Assembly: GCA_025997655.1 (NCBI GenBank)
Contig: BNUW01000006.1
Coordinates: forward strand, 1 to 32,100
Length of the DNA: 32,100 nucleotides
Origin: Spirochaetia bacterium
Lineage (GTDB): Bacteria > Spirochaetota > Spirochaetia > Treponematales > Breznakiellaceae
Direction: 5' to 3'
The notes beneath the pieces were generated by a model. The model was given only the letters and a program-made list of their open reading frames with translations. It did not search any database and was not told where the DNA came from. This document shows, in pieces, positions 21,965-30,178 of the stretch. Every line of letters starts with the position of its first letter. Positions within the stretch are counted from its first letter, which is position 1. The translations under genes were made by a program, and so were the position numbers.

Positions 21965-21993
21965 ATAGTAAGGAATTACATGGGGGGGGTAAA
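21965..21993 (-). promoter_or_regulatory. Candidate lipoprotein promoter with a C8 tract in the spacer
   Basis: Minus strand: TTTACC (21993-21988), 17-bp spacer, TACTAT (21970-21965). The spacer begins within a run of eight C (21989-21982), so slippage would change promoter spacing. Confidence 0.35.
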
Positions 21994-22223
21994 GGCTTCA
22001 GGACATGGGACGCTGCGCCCGGTTAGAGCCAAAGCCCCGGCCGGGACGAACGGAAACATCAATCGTAAAGCGCTGTCTGCCATGCCGTATTCCCCTTACG
22101 GCTAACAACTATAGAGGTAAAAATTTGTTTTGTCTAGAGTGTTTTGCTCAAAAAGCTGTGCAAAACTCGCAAATATGGGGGATTGTGCCTAAGTCATTAA
22201 CAGCCGCCCCGTACCCTGGAGCC
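21994..22223. other. Gap before the activase gene
   Basis: About 230 bp with no supported gene. One plus-strand frame from 22005 contains two CxxC pairs (KRCLPCRIP...FCLECF) but runs out of phase into the activase gene, lacks a ribosome site and is not counted. Confidence 0.35.
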
Positions 22224-22252
22224 TTGAATTTACTTTACATAACCGGTATACT
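22224..22252 (+). promoter_or_regulatory. Promoter of the activase operon
   Basis: TTGAAT (22224-22229), 17 bp, TATACT (22247-22252). The start codon at 22264 is only 11 bases beyond the -10 box and no ribosome site is present, so the mRNA is probably leaderless or nearly so. Confidence 0.55.
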
Positions 22253-22263
22253 ATTAATTACTC

Positions 22264-25200
22264 ATGAAGAGCGATTTTTCATCCTTGCGGCTTGGAATAG
22301 ATGTGGGTTCCACCACGGTAAAAGTGGTCGTCCTAAATGAAAGTAAAAAGGTTCTTTTTTCCCGGTATGAACGGCATAACGCATACCAGGCCGAAACGGT
22401 ACATACCCTTTTAAGGGAAGTTTTCTCCCTTTTCCCCGGCATTGAGTTCAAGACGGCGGTTTGCGGTTCCGGGGGCAAGCCCATTGCGGATGCCATACAC
22501 GCCCACTACATTCAGGAAGTGGTGGCAAACGCCATCGCGGTGCGTATCTTTTATCCCCAGGCCCGGGTCGCCATAGAATTGGGCGGCCAGGACGCCAAGG
22601 TGGTTTTCTTCTATTACGATGAGGGAATCAAGCGGCTTGTCGCCTCGGATATGCGGATGAACGGGAGTTGTGCCGGGGGGACCGGCGCCTTTATCGACGA
22701 AGTGGCCTCCCTTCTGCGAATCCCCGTGGAGCAATTCGAGGCCATGGCCGCCAGGGGCACCGCCGTCTACGATATTTCCGGCCGCTGCGGGGTGTTTGCC
22801 AAAACCGATATCCAGCCCCTGCTGAACCAGGGGGGCCTGCCGGAGGACATTGCCCTTTCCGCGTTCCACGCCGTTGTAAAGCAGACCATCGGCGGCCTTG
22901 CCCAGGGCCTGGAGCTCAAGCCGCCCATCATCTTTGAAGGGGGGCCGCTGACCTTTAACCCCACCCTGATCCGGGTATTCGCCGAACGGCTGGGGCTCAA
23001 GGAAGCGGACATTATCCGCCCGGAAAATCCGGAAACCCTCATCGCCTACGGTACCGCCCTGTCCCTGGACGAAATGTTTGCCGATTCGGTTCAGCCATTC
23101 CGGCCGGAGAAGGCGCTTAGCGCCCTTGCCCATTACCGTGAAAATATCAACGTTACGGCGCCTTCTAAAAGAAACGTGTATTTCGAAACACCGGGGGATC
23201 GCAGGGTGTTTGAGGAACGGCATAAAATCCCGCCGGCGCCGGAGCCAAAGGTGCAACGGGGGGATACCTTGAAGGTGTATCTGGGAATAGACGCGGGTTC
23301 CACCACCTCAAAGTTTGTGTTCCTTGATGAAGATGAAAACGTGGTGGACAGTTTTTATGCCAACAATCAAGGCGAGCCTTTGAAGGTTATCAAAGAGGCT
23401 CTGCTGGATATAAAAAAGAAGTACGATGCAATGGGGGTACGCCTGGAAATAATCGCCCTGGGCACCACCGGTTACGGGGAACTGATTTTCGATAAGGCCT
23501 TTGGCGCCGACTACCACACCGTGGAAACCGTGGCCCACGCCGAGGCGGCCCAGAAGTATATGGACGGGGTTACATTCATCCTGGACATCGGCGGCCAGGA
23601 TATGAAGGCTATTTCCATAGCCGGCGGCATTGTTACAAACATTACCCTGAACGAAGCCTGCTCGTCGGGCTGCGGGTCCTTTCTGGAAAACTTTGCGGCG
23701 AACCTTACTATCCCCGTGGATAAGATCGCCGAGGCGGCTTTTAACGCGAAGAACCCTGCGGAACTGGGAAGCCGTTGTACGGTGTTTATGAACAGCACGA
23801 TTATTACGGAGCAGAAGAACGGGAAACAGGCGGAGGACATTATGGCCGGCCTCTGCCGTTCAATCATAGAAAATGTGTTTACCAAGGTTATCCGCATGGC
23901 GAACTTCGCGGAGCTTGGGGACAAGATTATTGTGCAGGGGGGGACCTTTAAAAACAACGCGGTGCTCCGCGCCCTGGAACAGTATTTGGAACGGCCGGTG
24001 ATCCGCGCTCCCTATCCGGGGGAGATGGGGGCAATCGGCATTGCCCTGCTTACGAAAAAACATATTGCCGCCAAAGGATTTACCTCCCCCCACGGCTCGG
24101 CGGACAGAACCCGCTTCATCGGCCTGGATGGTTTGGCGGATTTTGAGTATACCCAGGACACAAACAACAGGTGCACTTTTTGTACAAACAACTGTAACCG
24201 CACCATGGTGAACTTTTTCTACGGGAAAGACGCCGCAGGAAAACTGCTGCCGGGGCCCTCCGGCGCCGGACCTTCCTCCGCAGCCACCTGGGTTACGGGG
24301 AACCGCTGCGAGCGGGGGGAAATAATCGGCAGCCTTGATGATTCCACCGTCCGGGAAAAGATCGCCCAGGTCAACACCAGGATGGAGGCAGTTCCCGACA
24401 TGATTAAGTTCCGGGAAAAACTGCTCTTCGCCGATTATCCCGTTACGCCGGTCTCTGCCGACAGGAATACTACCATCGGCCTGCCCCGTGCGCTGGACTT
24501 CTGGCGCACCATGCCCTTCTTTACCGCGTTTTTCCAGGCCCTGGGCTTTAGGACGAAGATTTCCCACCCCAGCACCCGCGCCCTCTTTGACCGGGGCCTC
24601 CAGTCCGTCGCCTCCGACACGGTTTGCTTCCCCGCAAAACTGGTGCACGGGCATATCCACGACCTTATCGCCGCTAAGGTTGACCGCATTTTCCTGCCCC
24701 TCTTTGCCCACCTCCCCTCGGATAATCCCGAGCCCCTCAGCACCTATACCTGTCCCGTGCTCAAGGGCTATCCCTTGGTGGTGAAGTATTCCGACGATCC
24801 CCAGCGCAACTGGAACACCCCCCTGGATACGCCGGTGTTCCATTGGTTTAAGCAGGAGGATCGGGACCGGCAGCTCTGCCGCTACATGCAGGATACCTAC
24901 AACATTAACCGGGAGGATGCGCTCGGCGCCATCGCCCAGGGGGATGCCGCCCTGGCAAGTTTCAATACCCAACTGGTTGCGGAGGGCTCCCGCATTATCG
25001 CGGAAACGGAGAAGGCGGGGAAGTTTGCCGTGGTGCTCACCGGGCGGCACTATCAGTTTGACGAACTGGTAAACCACCACTTGTCCCGTTATTTTATCGA
25101 CCAGAACATACCGGTTATCACCGTGGACGCCCTGGAGGGTTTGAAGGACCTGGACCTTTCCCGGACCATGCTGGACATTAACAACAGTAACCATGCGCGG

Positions 25201-26712
25201 CTTCTTTCCGGGGCCATCTATACCGCCCGGCATCCCGCCCTTGAGTATGTGCAGATTTTCAGTTTCGGCTGCGGCCATGACGCAATCTATACCGATGAGG
25301 TGATCCGGCTCATGAAGGAGATTTCCGGCAAGGCGCCCCTCATCTTAAAGCTTGATGAAAGCGATGTATCCGGCCCCTTGCGGATACGGGTCCGCTCCTT
25401 TATCGAAACCGTGCAGGCCCGGCGGAAAGCGGCGCAGGGAGCGGGGCGGGCGGAAATTAAACCCCTGCCGGATCCCTATCCGGTTAAGTTTACGAAAAAG
25501 AACCGGGACAAGATTTTTCTGATACCCAATGTAAGCCGTGCCTTTTGTAAGGTCATGACCGCAGTCATAGGGAAACAGGGTTTTAAGGTTGCCCCCATTC
25601 CCATGGGCGGCAAAGAAGCCGTACAGTTGGGCAAAAAATATGTGCACAACGATAGCTGTTTCCCCGCACAAATGATGATAGGCGAAGCCCTGGCGGTTTT
25701 GAAAAGCGGGGAGTACAACCCTGACGAGGTGATAGTCGGATCGGGAAAAGCCTACTGCGATTGCCGGCTGGTGAATTACATGTTCCTCACCCGGAAAGCC
25801 CTGGATGATGCGGGATACCCCCAGGTTCCCGTCTATTCCACGGATATCAACGATCTTAAAAACATACATCCGGGATTTAGATTAAGCGAGTTATCCTTTG
25901 CCCGGGGCGCCTGGATTCTGGTGATGGTGGAGGTGTTAGAAAATCTGCGCCGCAAGATCCGCCCCTACGAATTTGAAAAAGGGGAAACCAACCGGGTGTT
26001 TGAAACGGCGGTTGACAACATTACCGATGCCCTCAGACAGGGGGGGATGTTGAGTGCATTCCGCTCCTATAAAAAGGCCATGAAAGCCATGTGTGCCATA
26101 CGCTACGACCGGAGCGCCAGGAAGCCCCTGGTTTTTATCACCGGTGAATATCTGTTAACCTTCCATCCGGGGTCCAATTTCTATATTGAAGAGTACCTTG
26201 AAAAAAACAACATGGAGGTGGAACTTCCCCGGATGCACGATATATACCGGAATCTCCTGCTCATGAATGTTGTTTCCATGTTTACGATACATCATGTAAT
26301 CTTTTCCCGGATGGAAATATTCCGGGCATTTGCGGGGGATAAATTTTTTGCACTTGCCCTGCGGATCATGGACGGCCCGGCCCGTAAACATCCCCTGTAT
26401 GAATGCGCGATGCAATTGCCGGACCTTGCTAAGTATAGTGATCCTATCATTGACCGTTCGATCAATTCCGGGGAGTCCTTCATGATGGCGGCGGATATAC
26501 TGCACAAGGCGGCCCAGGGGGTAAAGTCCTTCATCCTTCTGCAGCCCTTCGGCTGCCTGCCCAATCATTTTGCCGGGCGAGGCATTGTTAAGCGCCTTAA
26601 GGAAGAGTATCCCGGCATCCAGATCCTTGCCCTGGATTATGACCCCGATACCAGCTTTGCAAACATCGAAAACCGTCTGCAAATGCTGATCATGAATACC
26701 CGGGTTGCCTAG
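22264..26712 (+). CDS. Giant acyl-CoA dehydratase activase (tandem BadF/HgdC ATPases + DUF2229 + HgdB-like)
   Basis: A 1482-residue multidomain protein. Domain 1 (about 8-270) and domain 2 (about 338-610) are ASKHA ATPases of the BadF/BadG/HgdC type: LGIDVGSTTVK / LGIDAGSTTSK and LGGQDAK / IGGQDMK. Each keeps cysteines of the interdomain [4Fe-4S] site (C136 and C175; C466/C470 and C505). A Cys cluster follows (C637, C640, C644, C682), then a DUF2229-like region (about 735-950) and an HgdB/HgdC-associated C-terminal region. Classic activases pass one electron with ATP hydrolysis to 2-hydroxyacyl-CoA or benzoyl-CoA dehydratases. The long fused form is known in anaerobes, but its substrate is not established. 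It heads a three-gene operon. Confidence 0.88.
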   Translation: MKSDFSSLRLGIDVGSTTVKVVVLNESKKVLFSRYERHNAYQAETVHTLLREVFSLFPGIEFKTAVCGSGGKPIADAIHAHYIQEVVANAIAVRIFYPQARVAIELGGQDAKVVFFYYDEGIKRLVASDMRMNGSCAGGTGAFIDEVASLLRIPVEQFEAMAARGTAVYDISGRCGVFAKTDIQPLLNQGGLPEDIALSAFHAVVKQTIGGLAQGLELKPPIIFEGGPLTFNPTLIRVFAERLGLKEADIIRPENPETLIAYGTALSLDEMFADSVQPFRPEKALSALAHYRENINVTAPSKRNVYFETPGDRRVFEERHKIPPAPEPKVQRGDTLKVYLGIDAGSTTSKFVFLDEDENVVDSFYANNQGEPLKVIKEALLDIKKKYDAMGVRLEIIALGTTGYGELIFDKAFGADYHTVETVAHAEAAQKYMDGVTFILDIGGQDMKAISIAGGIVTNITLNEACSSGCGSFLENFAANLTIPVDKIAEAAFNAKNPAELGSRCTVFMNSTIITEQKNGKQAEDIMAGLCRSIIENVFTKVIRMANFAELGDKIIVQGGTFKNNAVLRALEQYLERPVIRAPYPGEMGAIGIALLTKKHIAAKGFTSPHGSADRTRFIGLDGLADFEYTQDTNNRCTFCTNNCNRTMVNFFYGKDAAGKLLPGPSGAGPSSAATWVTGNRCERGEIIGSLDDSTVREKIAQVNTRMEAVPDMIKFREKLLFADYPVTPVSADRNTTIGLPRALDFWRTMPFFTAFFQALGFRTKISHPSTRALFDRGLQSVASDTVCFPAKLVHGHIHDLIAAKVDRIFLPLFAHLPSDNPEPLSTYTCPVLKGYPLVVKYSDDPQRNWNTPLDTPVFHWFKQEDRDRQLCRYMQDTYNINREDALGAIAQGDAALASFNTQLVAEGSRIIAETEKAGKFAVVLTGRHYQFDELVNHHLSRYFIDQNIPVITVDALEGLKDLDLSRTMLDINNSNHARLLSGAIYTARHPALEYVQIFSFGCGHDAIYTDEVIRLMKEISGKAPLILKLDESDVSGPLRIRVRSFIETVQARRKAAQGAGRAEIKPLPDPYPVKFTKKNRDKIFLIPNVSRAFCKVMTAVIGKQGFKVAPIPMGGKEAVQLGKKYVHNDSCFPAQMMIGEALAVLKSGEYNPDEVIVGSGKAYCDCRLVNYMFLTRKALDDAGYPQVPVYSTDINDLKNIHPGFRLSELSFARGAWILVMVEVLENLRRKIRPYEFEKGETNRVFETAVDNITDALRQGGMLSAFRSYKKAMKAMCAIRYDRSARKPLVFITGEYLLTFHPGSNFYIEEYLEKNNMEVELPRMHDIYRNLLLMNVVSMFTIHHVIFSRMEIFRAFAGDKFFALALRIMDGPARKHPLYECAMQLPDLAKYSDPIIDRSINSGESFMMAADILHKAAQGVKSFILLQPFGCLPNHFAGRGIVKRLKEEYPGIQILALDYDPDTSFANIENRLQMLIMNTRVA

Positions 26713-26713
26713 C

Positions 26714-27289
26714 ATGTTTAACCCCTTTGCCCTGGGCGCGGATAAATTTATTTTCCTGTTTTTCTTTTTTGCCGCAAGCGGATGGATTGGGGAGACCATC
26801 ATGGAGTCAATCGTCCGCAAACGCTTTGTGAGCAAAGGTTTTTTTAAGGGCCCCTGGGTTCCGGTCCACGGTTTTGGCGGCCTTGCGGTGTATTCCGCGG
26901 CTTTTCCCCTAAAACAGTATCCCTACCTGGTGTTTGCCGCAGGAACCATGCTTTGCACCCTGGTTGAATACCTGGCGGCATTGCTGTTGGAAAAGGCCTT
27001 TAACAAGAAATGCTGGGACTACGATACCTACCCCTTTACCTGGTGGTGTAATTATAAAAAACGCATTGCCCTGACAACATCCCTGTTCTTCGGCGTGGTT
27101 GCGTTGGCAGAGGTATATTTTTACTGGGACCTGGCCATGGCGTTGATCCGCTTTACCGGCCCTGCGGCGCTGTTTCGGATAGACGTGGTTCTCCTGGTGG
27201 TTTTCGCAGTGGACGCGGTCATCACCCTGCGGAAGTATATTCGAAATAAAAAAGCGGGGATACAAAATCCCGTGGATGGACTGGCATGA
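26714..27289 (+). CDS. PF06541-type membrane protein (putative ABC-transporter type IV)
   Basis: A 191-residue protein with about five hydrophobic helices. Family-type motifs: AASGWIGETIMESIVRKRFVSKGFFKGPWVPVHGFGG near the N-terminus and EKAFNKKCWDYDTYPFTWW in the middle. The family is annotated as putative ABC-transporter type IV, but no transport activity is established. The ATG at 26714 starts 1 bp after the activase stop, and an in-frame TTG at 26705 lies inside it. The 3' end overlaps the HD gene (ATGA), so all three genes are co-translated. Confidence 0.78.
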   Translation: MFNPFALGADKFIFLFFFFAASGWIGETIMESIVRKRFVSKGFFKGPWVPVHGFGGLAVYSAAFPLKQYPYLVFAAGTMLCTLVEYLAALLLEKAFNKKCWDYDTYPFTWWCNYKKRIALTTSLFFGVVALAEVYFYWDLAMALIRFTGPAALFRIDVVLLVVFAVDAVITLRKYIRNKKAGIQNPVDGLA

Positions 27290-27762
27290 AAGACGCCGCC
27301 TTGTTTGAAAACTTCGCCGCTGAAATTCTCACCAGCGGTAAATTCGCTGAATCCAGGGGCTACATTCAGCACGGCAGTATTTCTGTGTATGAACACAGCC
27401 TGGAGGTGGCGCGCCTGAGTTTCAGCATGGGTGAGCTTTTCAAAATTGCCGACATGAAGAGCCTGGTCAGGGCCGCCCTGCTCCACGACTTTTTTTGCTA
27501 CGACTGGCACAGGCCTGAAAAGATGTGGTCCCTCCATGGATGGACCCACCCCGTTGTTGCCGCAGAAAACGGGCGTACCGAGTTCAACATATCCGATAAG
27601 GAAGCGTCCCTTATCAGAACCCACATGTGGCCCTATACCCTGCTGCATCCGCCCAAGTATCGCGAAGGCTGGATAATCTGCCTGGCGGATAAGGTCTGCT
27701 CCCTCTCAGAAACAGTGTGCCGGTGGAGAAAGCCAAAGTTGTGTATACCGGTGAAAGAATAA
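27286..27762 (+). CDS. HD-domain phosphohydrolase
   Basis: A 158-residue HD-superfamily protein. Metal ligands: H in SVYEHSLEVARLS, HD in ALLHDFFCYDWHR, a further H in SLHGWTHPVVAA, and D in CLADKVCSLSET. Members hydrolyse phosphate esters of nucleotides; the substrate is not known here. It starts within the stop of the membrane gene (ATGA) and ends 1 bp before a large palindromic repeat. The same pairing of an HD protein after a PF06541 protein is familiar from other anaerobes, to my recollection. Confidence 0.8.
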   Translation: MKDAALFENFAAEILTSGKFAESRGYIQHGSISVYEHSLEVARLSFSMGELFKIADMKSLVRAALLHDFFCYDWHRPEKMWSLHGWTHPVVAAENGRTEFNISDKEASLIRTHMWPYTLLHPPKYREGWIICLADKVCSLSETVCRWRKPKLCIPVKE

Positions 27763-27763
27763 A

Positions 27764-27886
27764 TAACCACTTTTCCACCATAGAGTGGAAAAGTCGACCA
27801 CACGGACACGGACAAGACGGACTGGTTTTTTGCCTGTCTTTTTCTTTTGTCCGTGTTGTCCGTGTGGTCCGTGTGGTCGGTGGTTT
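27764..27886. repeat. MITE-like core, copy 3, between convergent genes
   Basis: Carries the shared hairpin CTTTTCCAC (27770-27778)/GTGGAAAAG (27785-27793) and a long stem of CACACGGACACGGAC against GTCCGTGTTGTCCGTGTG. The GAGCCAGTTCC terminal repeats are missing. Its place between the HD gene and the convergent MATE gene makes it a likely bidirectional terminator. Confidence 0.65.
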
Positions 27887-27893
27887 ACATTCT

Positions 27894-29318
27894 TCATACA
27901 CATTGAACGCGTTCAGGAAGAGCCGCCCGCAGTTTCTTCAGCTCAAACAGAATCATTATCCCGGTAAGCAGGAATGCAATCCCGTCCGCCACCGGCGTAG
28001 CGGCGATGGCGCCCCAGAGCCCCCAGATTTTTCCAAAGATAAAGATACAGGGGATAAGCGCGATACACTGGCGCAGCATAGACAGGACTATCGATGTTTT
28101 CGGGCGGCCGGTAACCACGAAAAAGTTTGATGACACCACCGTGAAACCGTTCAGGGGCAGCATCAGCATCATCATCCGCATGGCTCGGGGCGCGAAACCG
28201 AGGAGGGCGGGGCTGCCATTGGGGGCAAATAGTTTTACTAACGCAACCGGAAAAATTTCCGCCAGGATGAACCCCAGAGTACAGACGATGGTGGCCGCCG
28301 CCGCCGCCCCGGTATAAGCCCTGAGAACCCGCCGGTACTTCTTTGCCCCATAGTTATACCCCAGGATGGGCTGAGCCCCCTGGTTGATCCCGAAGATGGG
28401 CATGAGGATCAGCATGTTGATGGATCCGGAAATATTCATCCCCGAAAGGGCGATGTCTCCGCCGTTCCGCACCCCCAGGGCCGCAGCCCCGTACCAGCCC
28501 ATACTGGAATTGTAGAGCAGCTGCACCGCGGACATGGCGAATTGCAGTAAAAACTGGGCGGACCCAAAGGCCATGATCTGTGCCAGGATACCCAGGGATG
28601 GCTTAAAGGCCGCAAACCGAAGCCGGATCACCGCCTTTTTACTGAAATTGAAGGAGAGTATCCAGATAGCCGCCGCAAGCTGGGAGATGATGGTAGCCCA
28701 GGCGGCCCCTTCAACCCCCCAGTGGAAGATGAAGATAAAGATGGGGTCCAGGATGATGTTCAACCCCGCCCCAATGAGCATACTTATCATGGTGATGGTG
28801 GGGAAACCCTGGGCTCTTGTACAGTGGGAAAAACCGAAGCCCACCATGGCGAACACCTGCCCCAGGAGGATGATCCGGTAGTAACTGCGGGCATAACCCA
28901 GGGAAGTGCTGCCCTCCTGCGCGCCCAAGAGGGAAAGAATGGGGTCCAGCAGGGCCAATTCCACCGTCATGATGATAATCCCTATGCCGACGAGGAGCCA
29001 GAAGCAGTGGTTCAGGGCATTTTCCGCTTCCGGTCGGCGCCCCTGACCCAGGCGCATGGAAATCATGTTCGCCGCGCCGACGCCGAAGAGCATGGCAAAG
29101 GCCATGGTGATGGTTATCAGGGGCAGTACCAGGGAAAGGCCCCCCAGGGCGACCTCGTCTACCCCCCGGCCCACGAAAATCCGGTCCACCACATTATAGA
29201 GGGCGTTAACCAGCATCCCCGTAATGGCGGGAATGGAGAATTGGAGCAGCAGTTTGCCGATTTTTTCAGTGCCGAGCCGGTCGGCGGCGTTGGTGGGGAG
29301 TGCGTCAGACATTGACAT
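27894..29318 (-). CDS. MATE-family multidrug/Na+ antiporter
   Basis: A 474-residue protein with twelve predicted helices in two halves. MATE features include KIGKLLLQFSIPAITGMLVNALYNVVDRIFVGRGVDEVALGGLSLVLP at the start, and in the second half ISGSINMLILMPIFGINQGAQPILGYNYGAKKYRRV. The family exports drugs or metabolites using Na+ or H+. The ATG at 29318 has a weak GGGA before it; an ATG at 29348 is in frame but without a better site. It stands after a toxin-antitoxin pair on the same strand, with no sign of shared control. Confidence 0.88.
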   Translation of the reverse strand: MSMSDALPTNAADRLGTEKIGKLLLQFSIPAITGMLVNALYNVVDRIFVGRGVDEVALGGLSLVLPLITITMAFAMLFGVGAANMISMRLGQGRRPEAENALNHCFWLLVGIGIIIMTVELALLDPILSLLGAQEGSTSLGYARSYYRIILLGQVFAMVGFGFSHCTRAQGFPTITMISMLIGAGLNIILDPIFIFIFHWGVEGAAWATIISQLAAAIWILSFNFSKKAVIRLRFAAFKPSLGILAQIMAFGSAQFLLQFAMSAVQLLYNSSMGWYGAAALGVRNGGDIALSGMNISGSINMLILMPIFGINQGAQPILGYNYGAKKYRRVLRAYTGAAAAATIVCTLGFILAEIFPVALVKLFAPNGSPALLGFAPRAMRMMMLMLPLNGFTVVSSNFFVVTGRPKTSIVLSMLRQCIALIPCIFIFGKIWGLWGAIAATPVADGIAFLLTGIMILFELKKLRAALPERVQCV

Positions 29319-29365
29319 AGTTTCCCATGTATGGAAAGCCTTATGCAAGTCCCTGCTTCCCTGGC

Positions 29366-29572
29366 CTACGCGTTTCCGGTCTCGAATGTTTTGATATTTT
29401 CATATAACTTTTTAAGCGGCATATCGCCGTATAAGGTACGCTGCCATTCGGTATAATTAAAGGGTTCCCGTAACATAAGGGTAATAAAACGCTCGGCTTC
29501 TACGATTCCAAGGGTATCCGCCAAAATCCTCATCCCGTCAGTTTTTATCAAGGTATCACTTTTCACCGGCAT
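29366..29572 (-). CDS. Putative antitoxin of the PIN pair
   Basis: A 68-residue protein (72 from an upstream TTG). The ATG at 29572 has GGAGG four bases before it. The sequence is helical, with ILADTLGIVEAERFITLMLREPFNYTEWQRTLY. It resembles small uncharacterised partners that accompany PIN proteins in anaerobes. It lies 15 bp downstream of the PIN gene, so the order is toxin first. No DNA-binding motif is obvious. Confidence 0.55.
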   Translation of the reverse strand: MPVKSDTLIKTDGMRILADTLGIVEAERFITLMLREPFNYTEWQRTLYGDMPLKKLYENIKTFETGNA

Positions 29573-29587
29573 ATTCCTCCACAAAAG

Positions 29588-30004
29588 TTATTGGAGCGGA
29601 CATAGGTCCGATACCACTGCAATATCGAGTATATTCTTATTCAGAATCTTTTTATCAGTGGTAATGAAATAATCACATTTTGAATAAATAGATGATGCTA
29701 CGTGCAATGCGTCTTTTGCCCGCAGCTGCCGTTCCATTAATTCACTGGCTTTGTGTAAAATGGTCTCGTTCATAGTGCACTGTGCCGCTGCAAAATCCTT
29801 CCACACACGGATCTGCTCGCGTTTTTCGTCAAATGGATTGTCATTGTTTTCATACTCATTAACCGAGGACCATACCAAATCGAGGCGGTTTTCCCTAACC
29901 AATTCCTGTATATACAATTTTGCTTCAGCCTCCAATCGAACGACAATATCAAGCTGTTCATCAAAAGGTCTGTTATAGCTGCAATTGTCCAGATATATTC
30001 TCAT
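29588..30004 (-). CDS. PIN-domain toxin-like protein
   Basis: A 138-residue protein. PIN acidic residues are at MRIYLDNCSYNRPFD (first Asp), the NEYEN segment, KDALHVASSIYSKCDYFITTDKKIL (the later Asp residues), giving a complete VapC-like active site for Mg2+-dependent RNA cleavage. YLDNCSYNRPFD at the N-terminus is typical of a PIN subgroup found in anaerobes. The ATG at 30004 is chosen because it fits the family start; the longer TTG start at 30022 adds only six residues. It is followed by its presumed partner. Confidence 0.75.
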   Translation of the reverse strand: MRIYLDNCSYNRPFDEQLDIVVRLEAEAKLYIQELVRENRLDLVWSSVNEYENNDNPFDEKREQIRVWKDFAAAQCTMNETILHKASELMERQLRAKDALHVASSIYSKCDYFITTDKKILNKNILDIAVVSDLCPLQ

Positions 30005-30178
30005 ATTTCCAGTATACCCCAAAAAAGGGGAAGCGCCAAGCTCGCTTGTCCGGCACGCTCCCCCACACGCACAAAAGCCGCCCCCGGGGAATCCCGGGGA
30101 TGGCCCGTGTTTTTTTACTAACCCTACGGCATATCGGGGCAGGCCGTCTTACCGCTTGCTGCCCCCGTCGTTTACCCG
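30005..30178. other. Intergenic gap with a GC-rich hairpin
   Basis: CCCCGGG/CCCGGGG around 30080-30098 followed by seven T at 30110-30116 on the plus strand. No gene is supported. The hairpin could end plus-strand or antisense transcripts. Confidence 0.35.

Noticed and set aside
22005..22340. 111-codon ORF with two CxxC pairs before the activase
   Set aside because: It lacks a ribosome site, overlaps the activase out of phase, and only the short CxxC part looks protein-like.
23860..25278. 472-codon minus-strand ORF inside the activase gene
   Set aside because: It is antisense to conserved activase domains and has the Gly/Pro/Arg-biased content of a shadow frame.
28722..29315. 197-codon plus-strand ORF opposite the MATE gene
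   Set aside because: His/Gln/Gly-rich shadow composition and no start signal.
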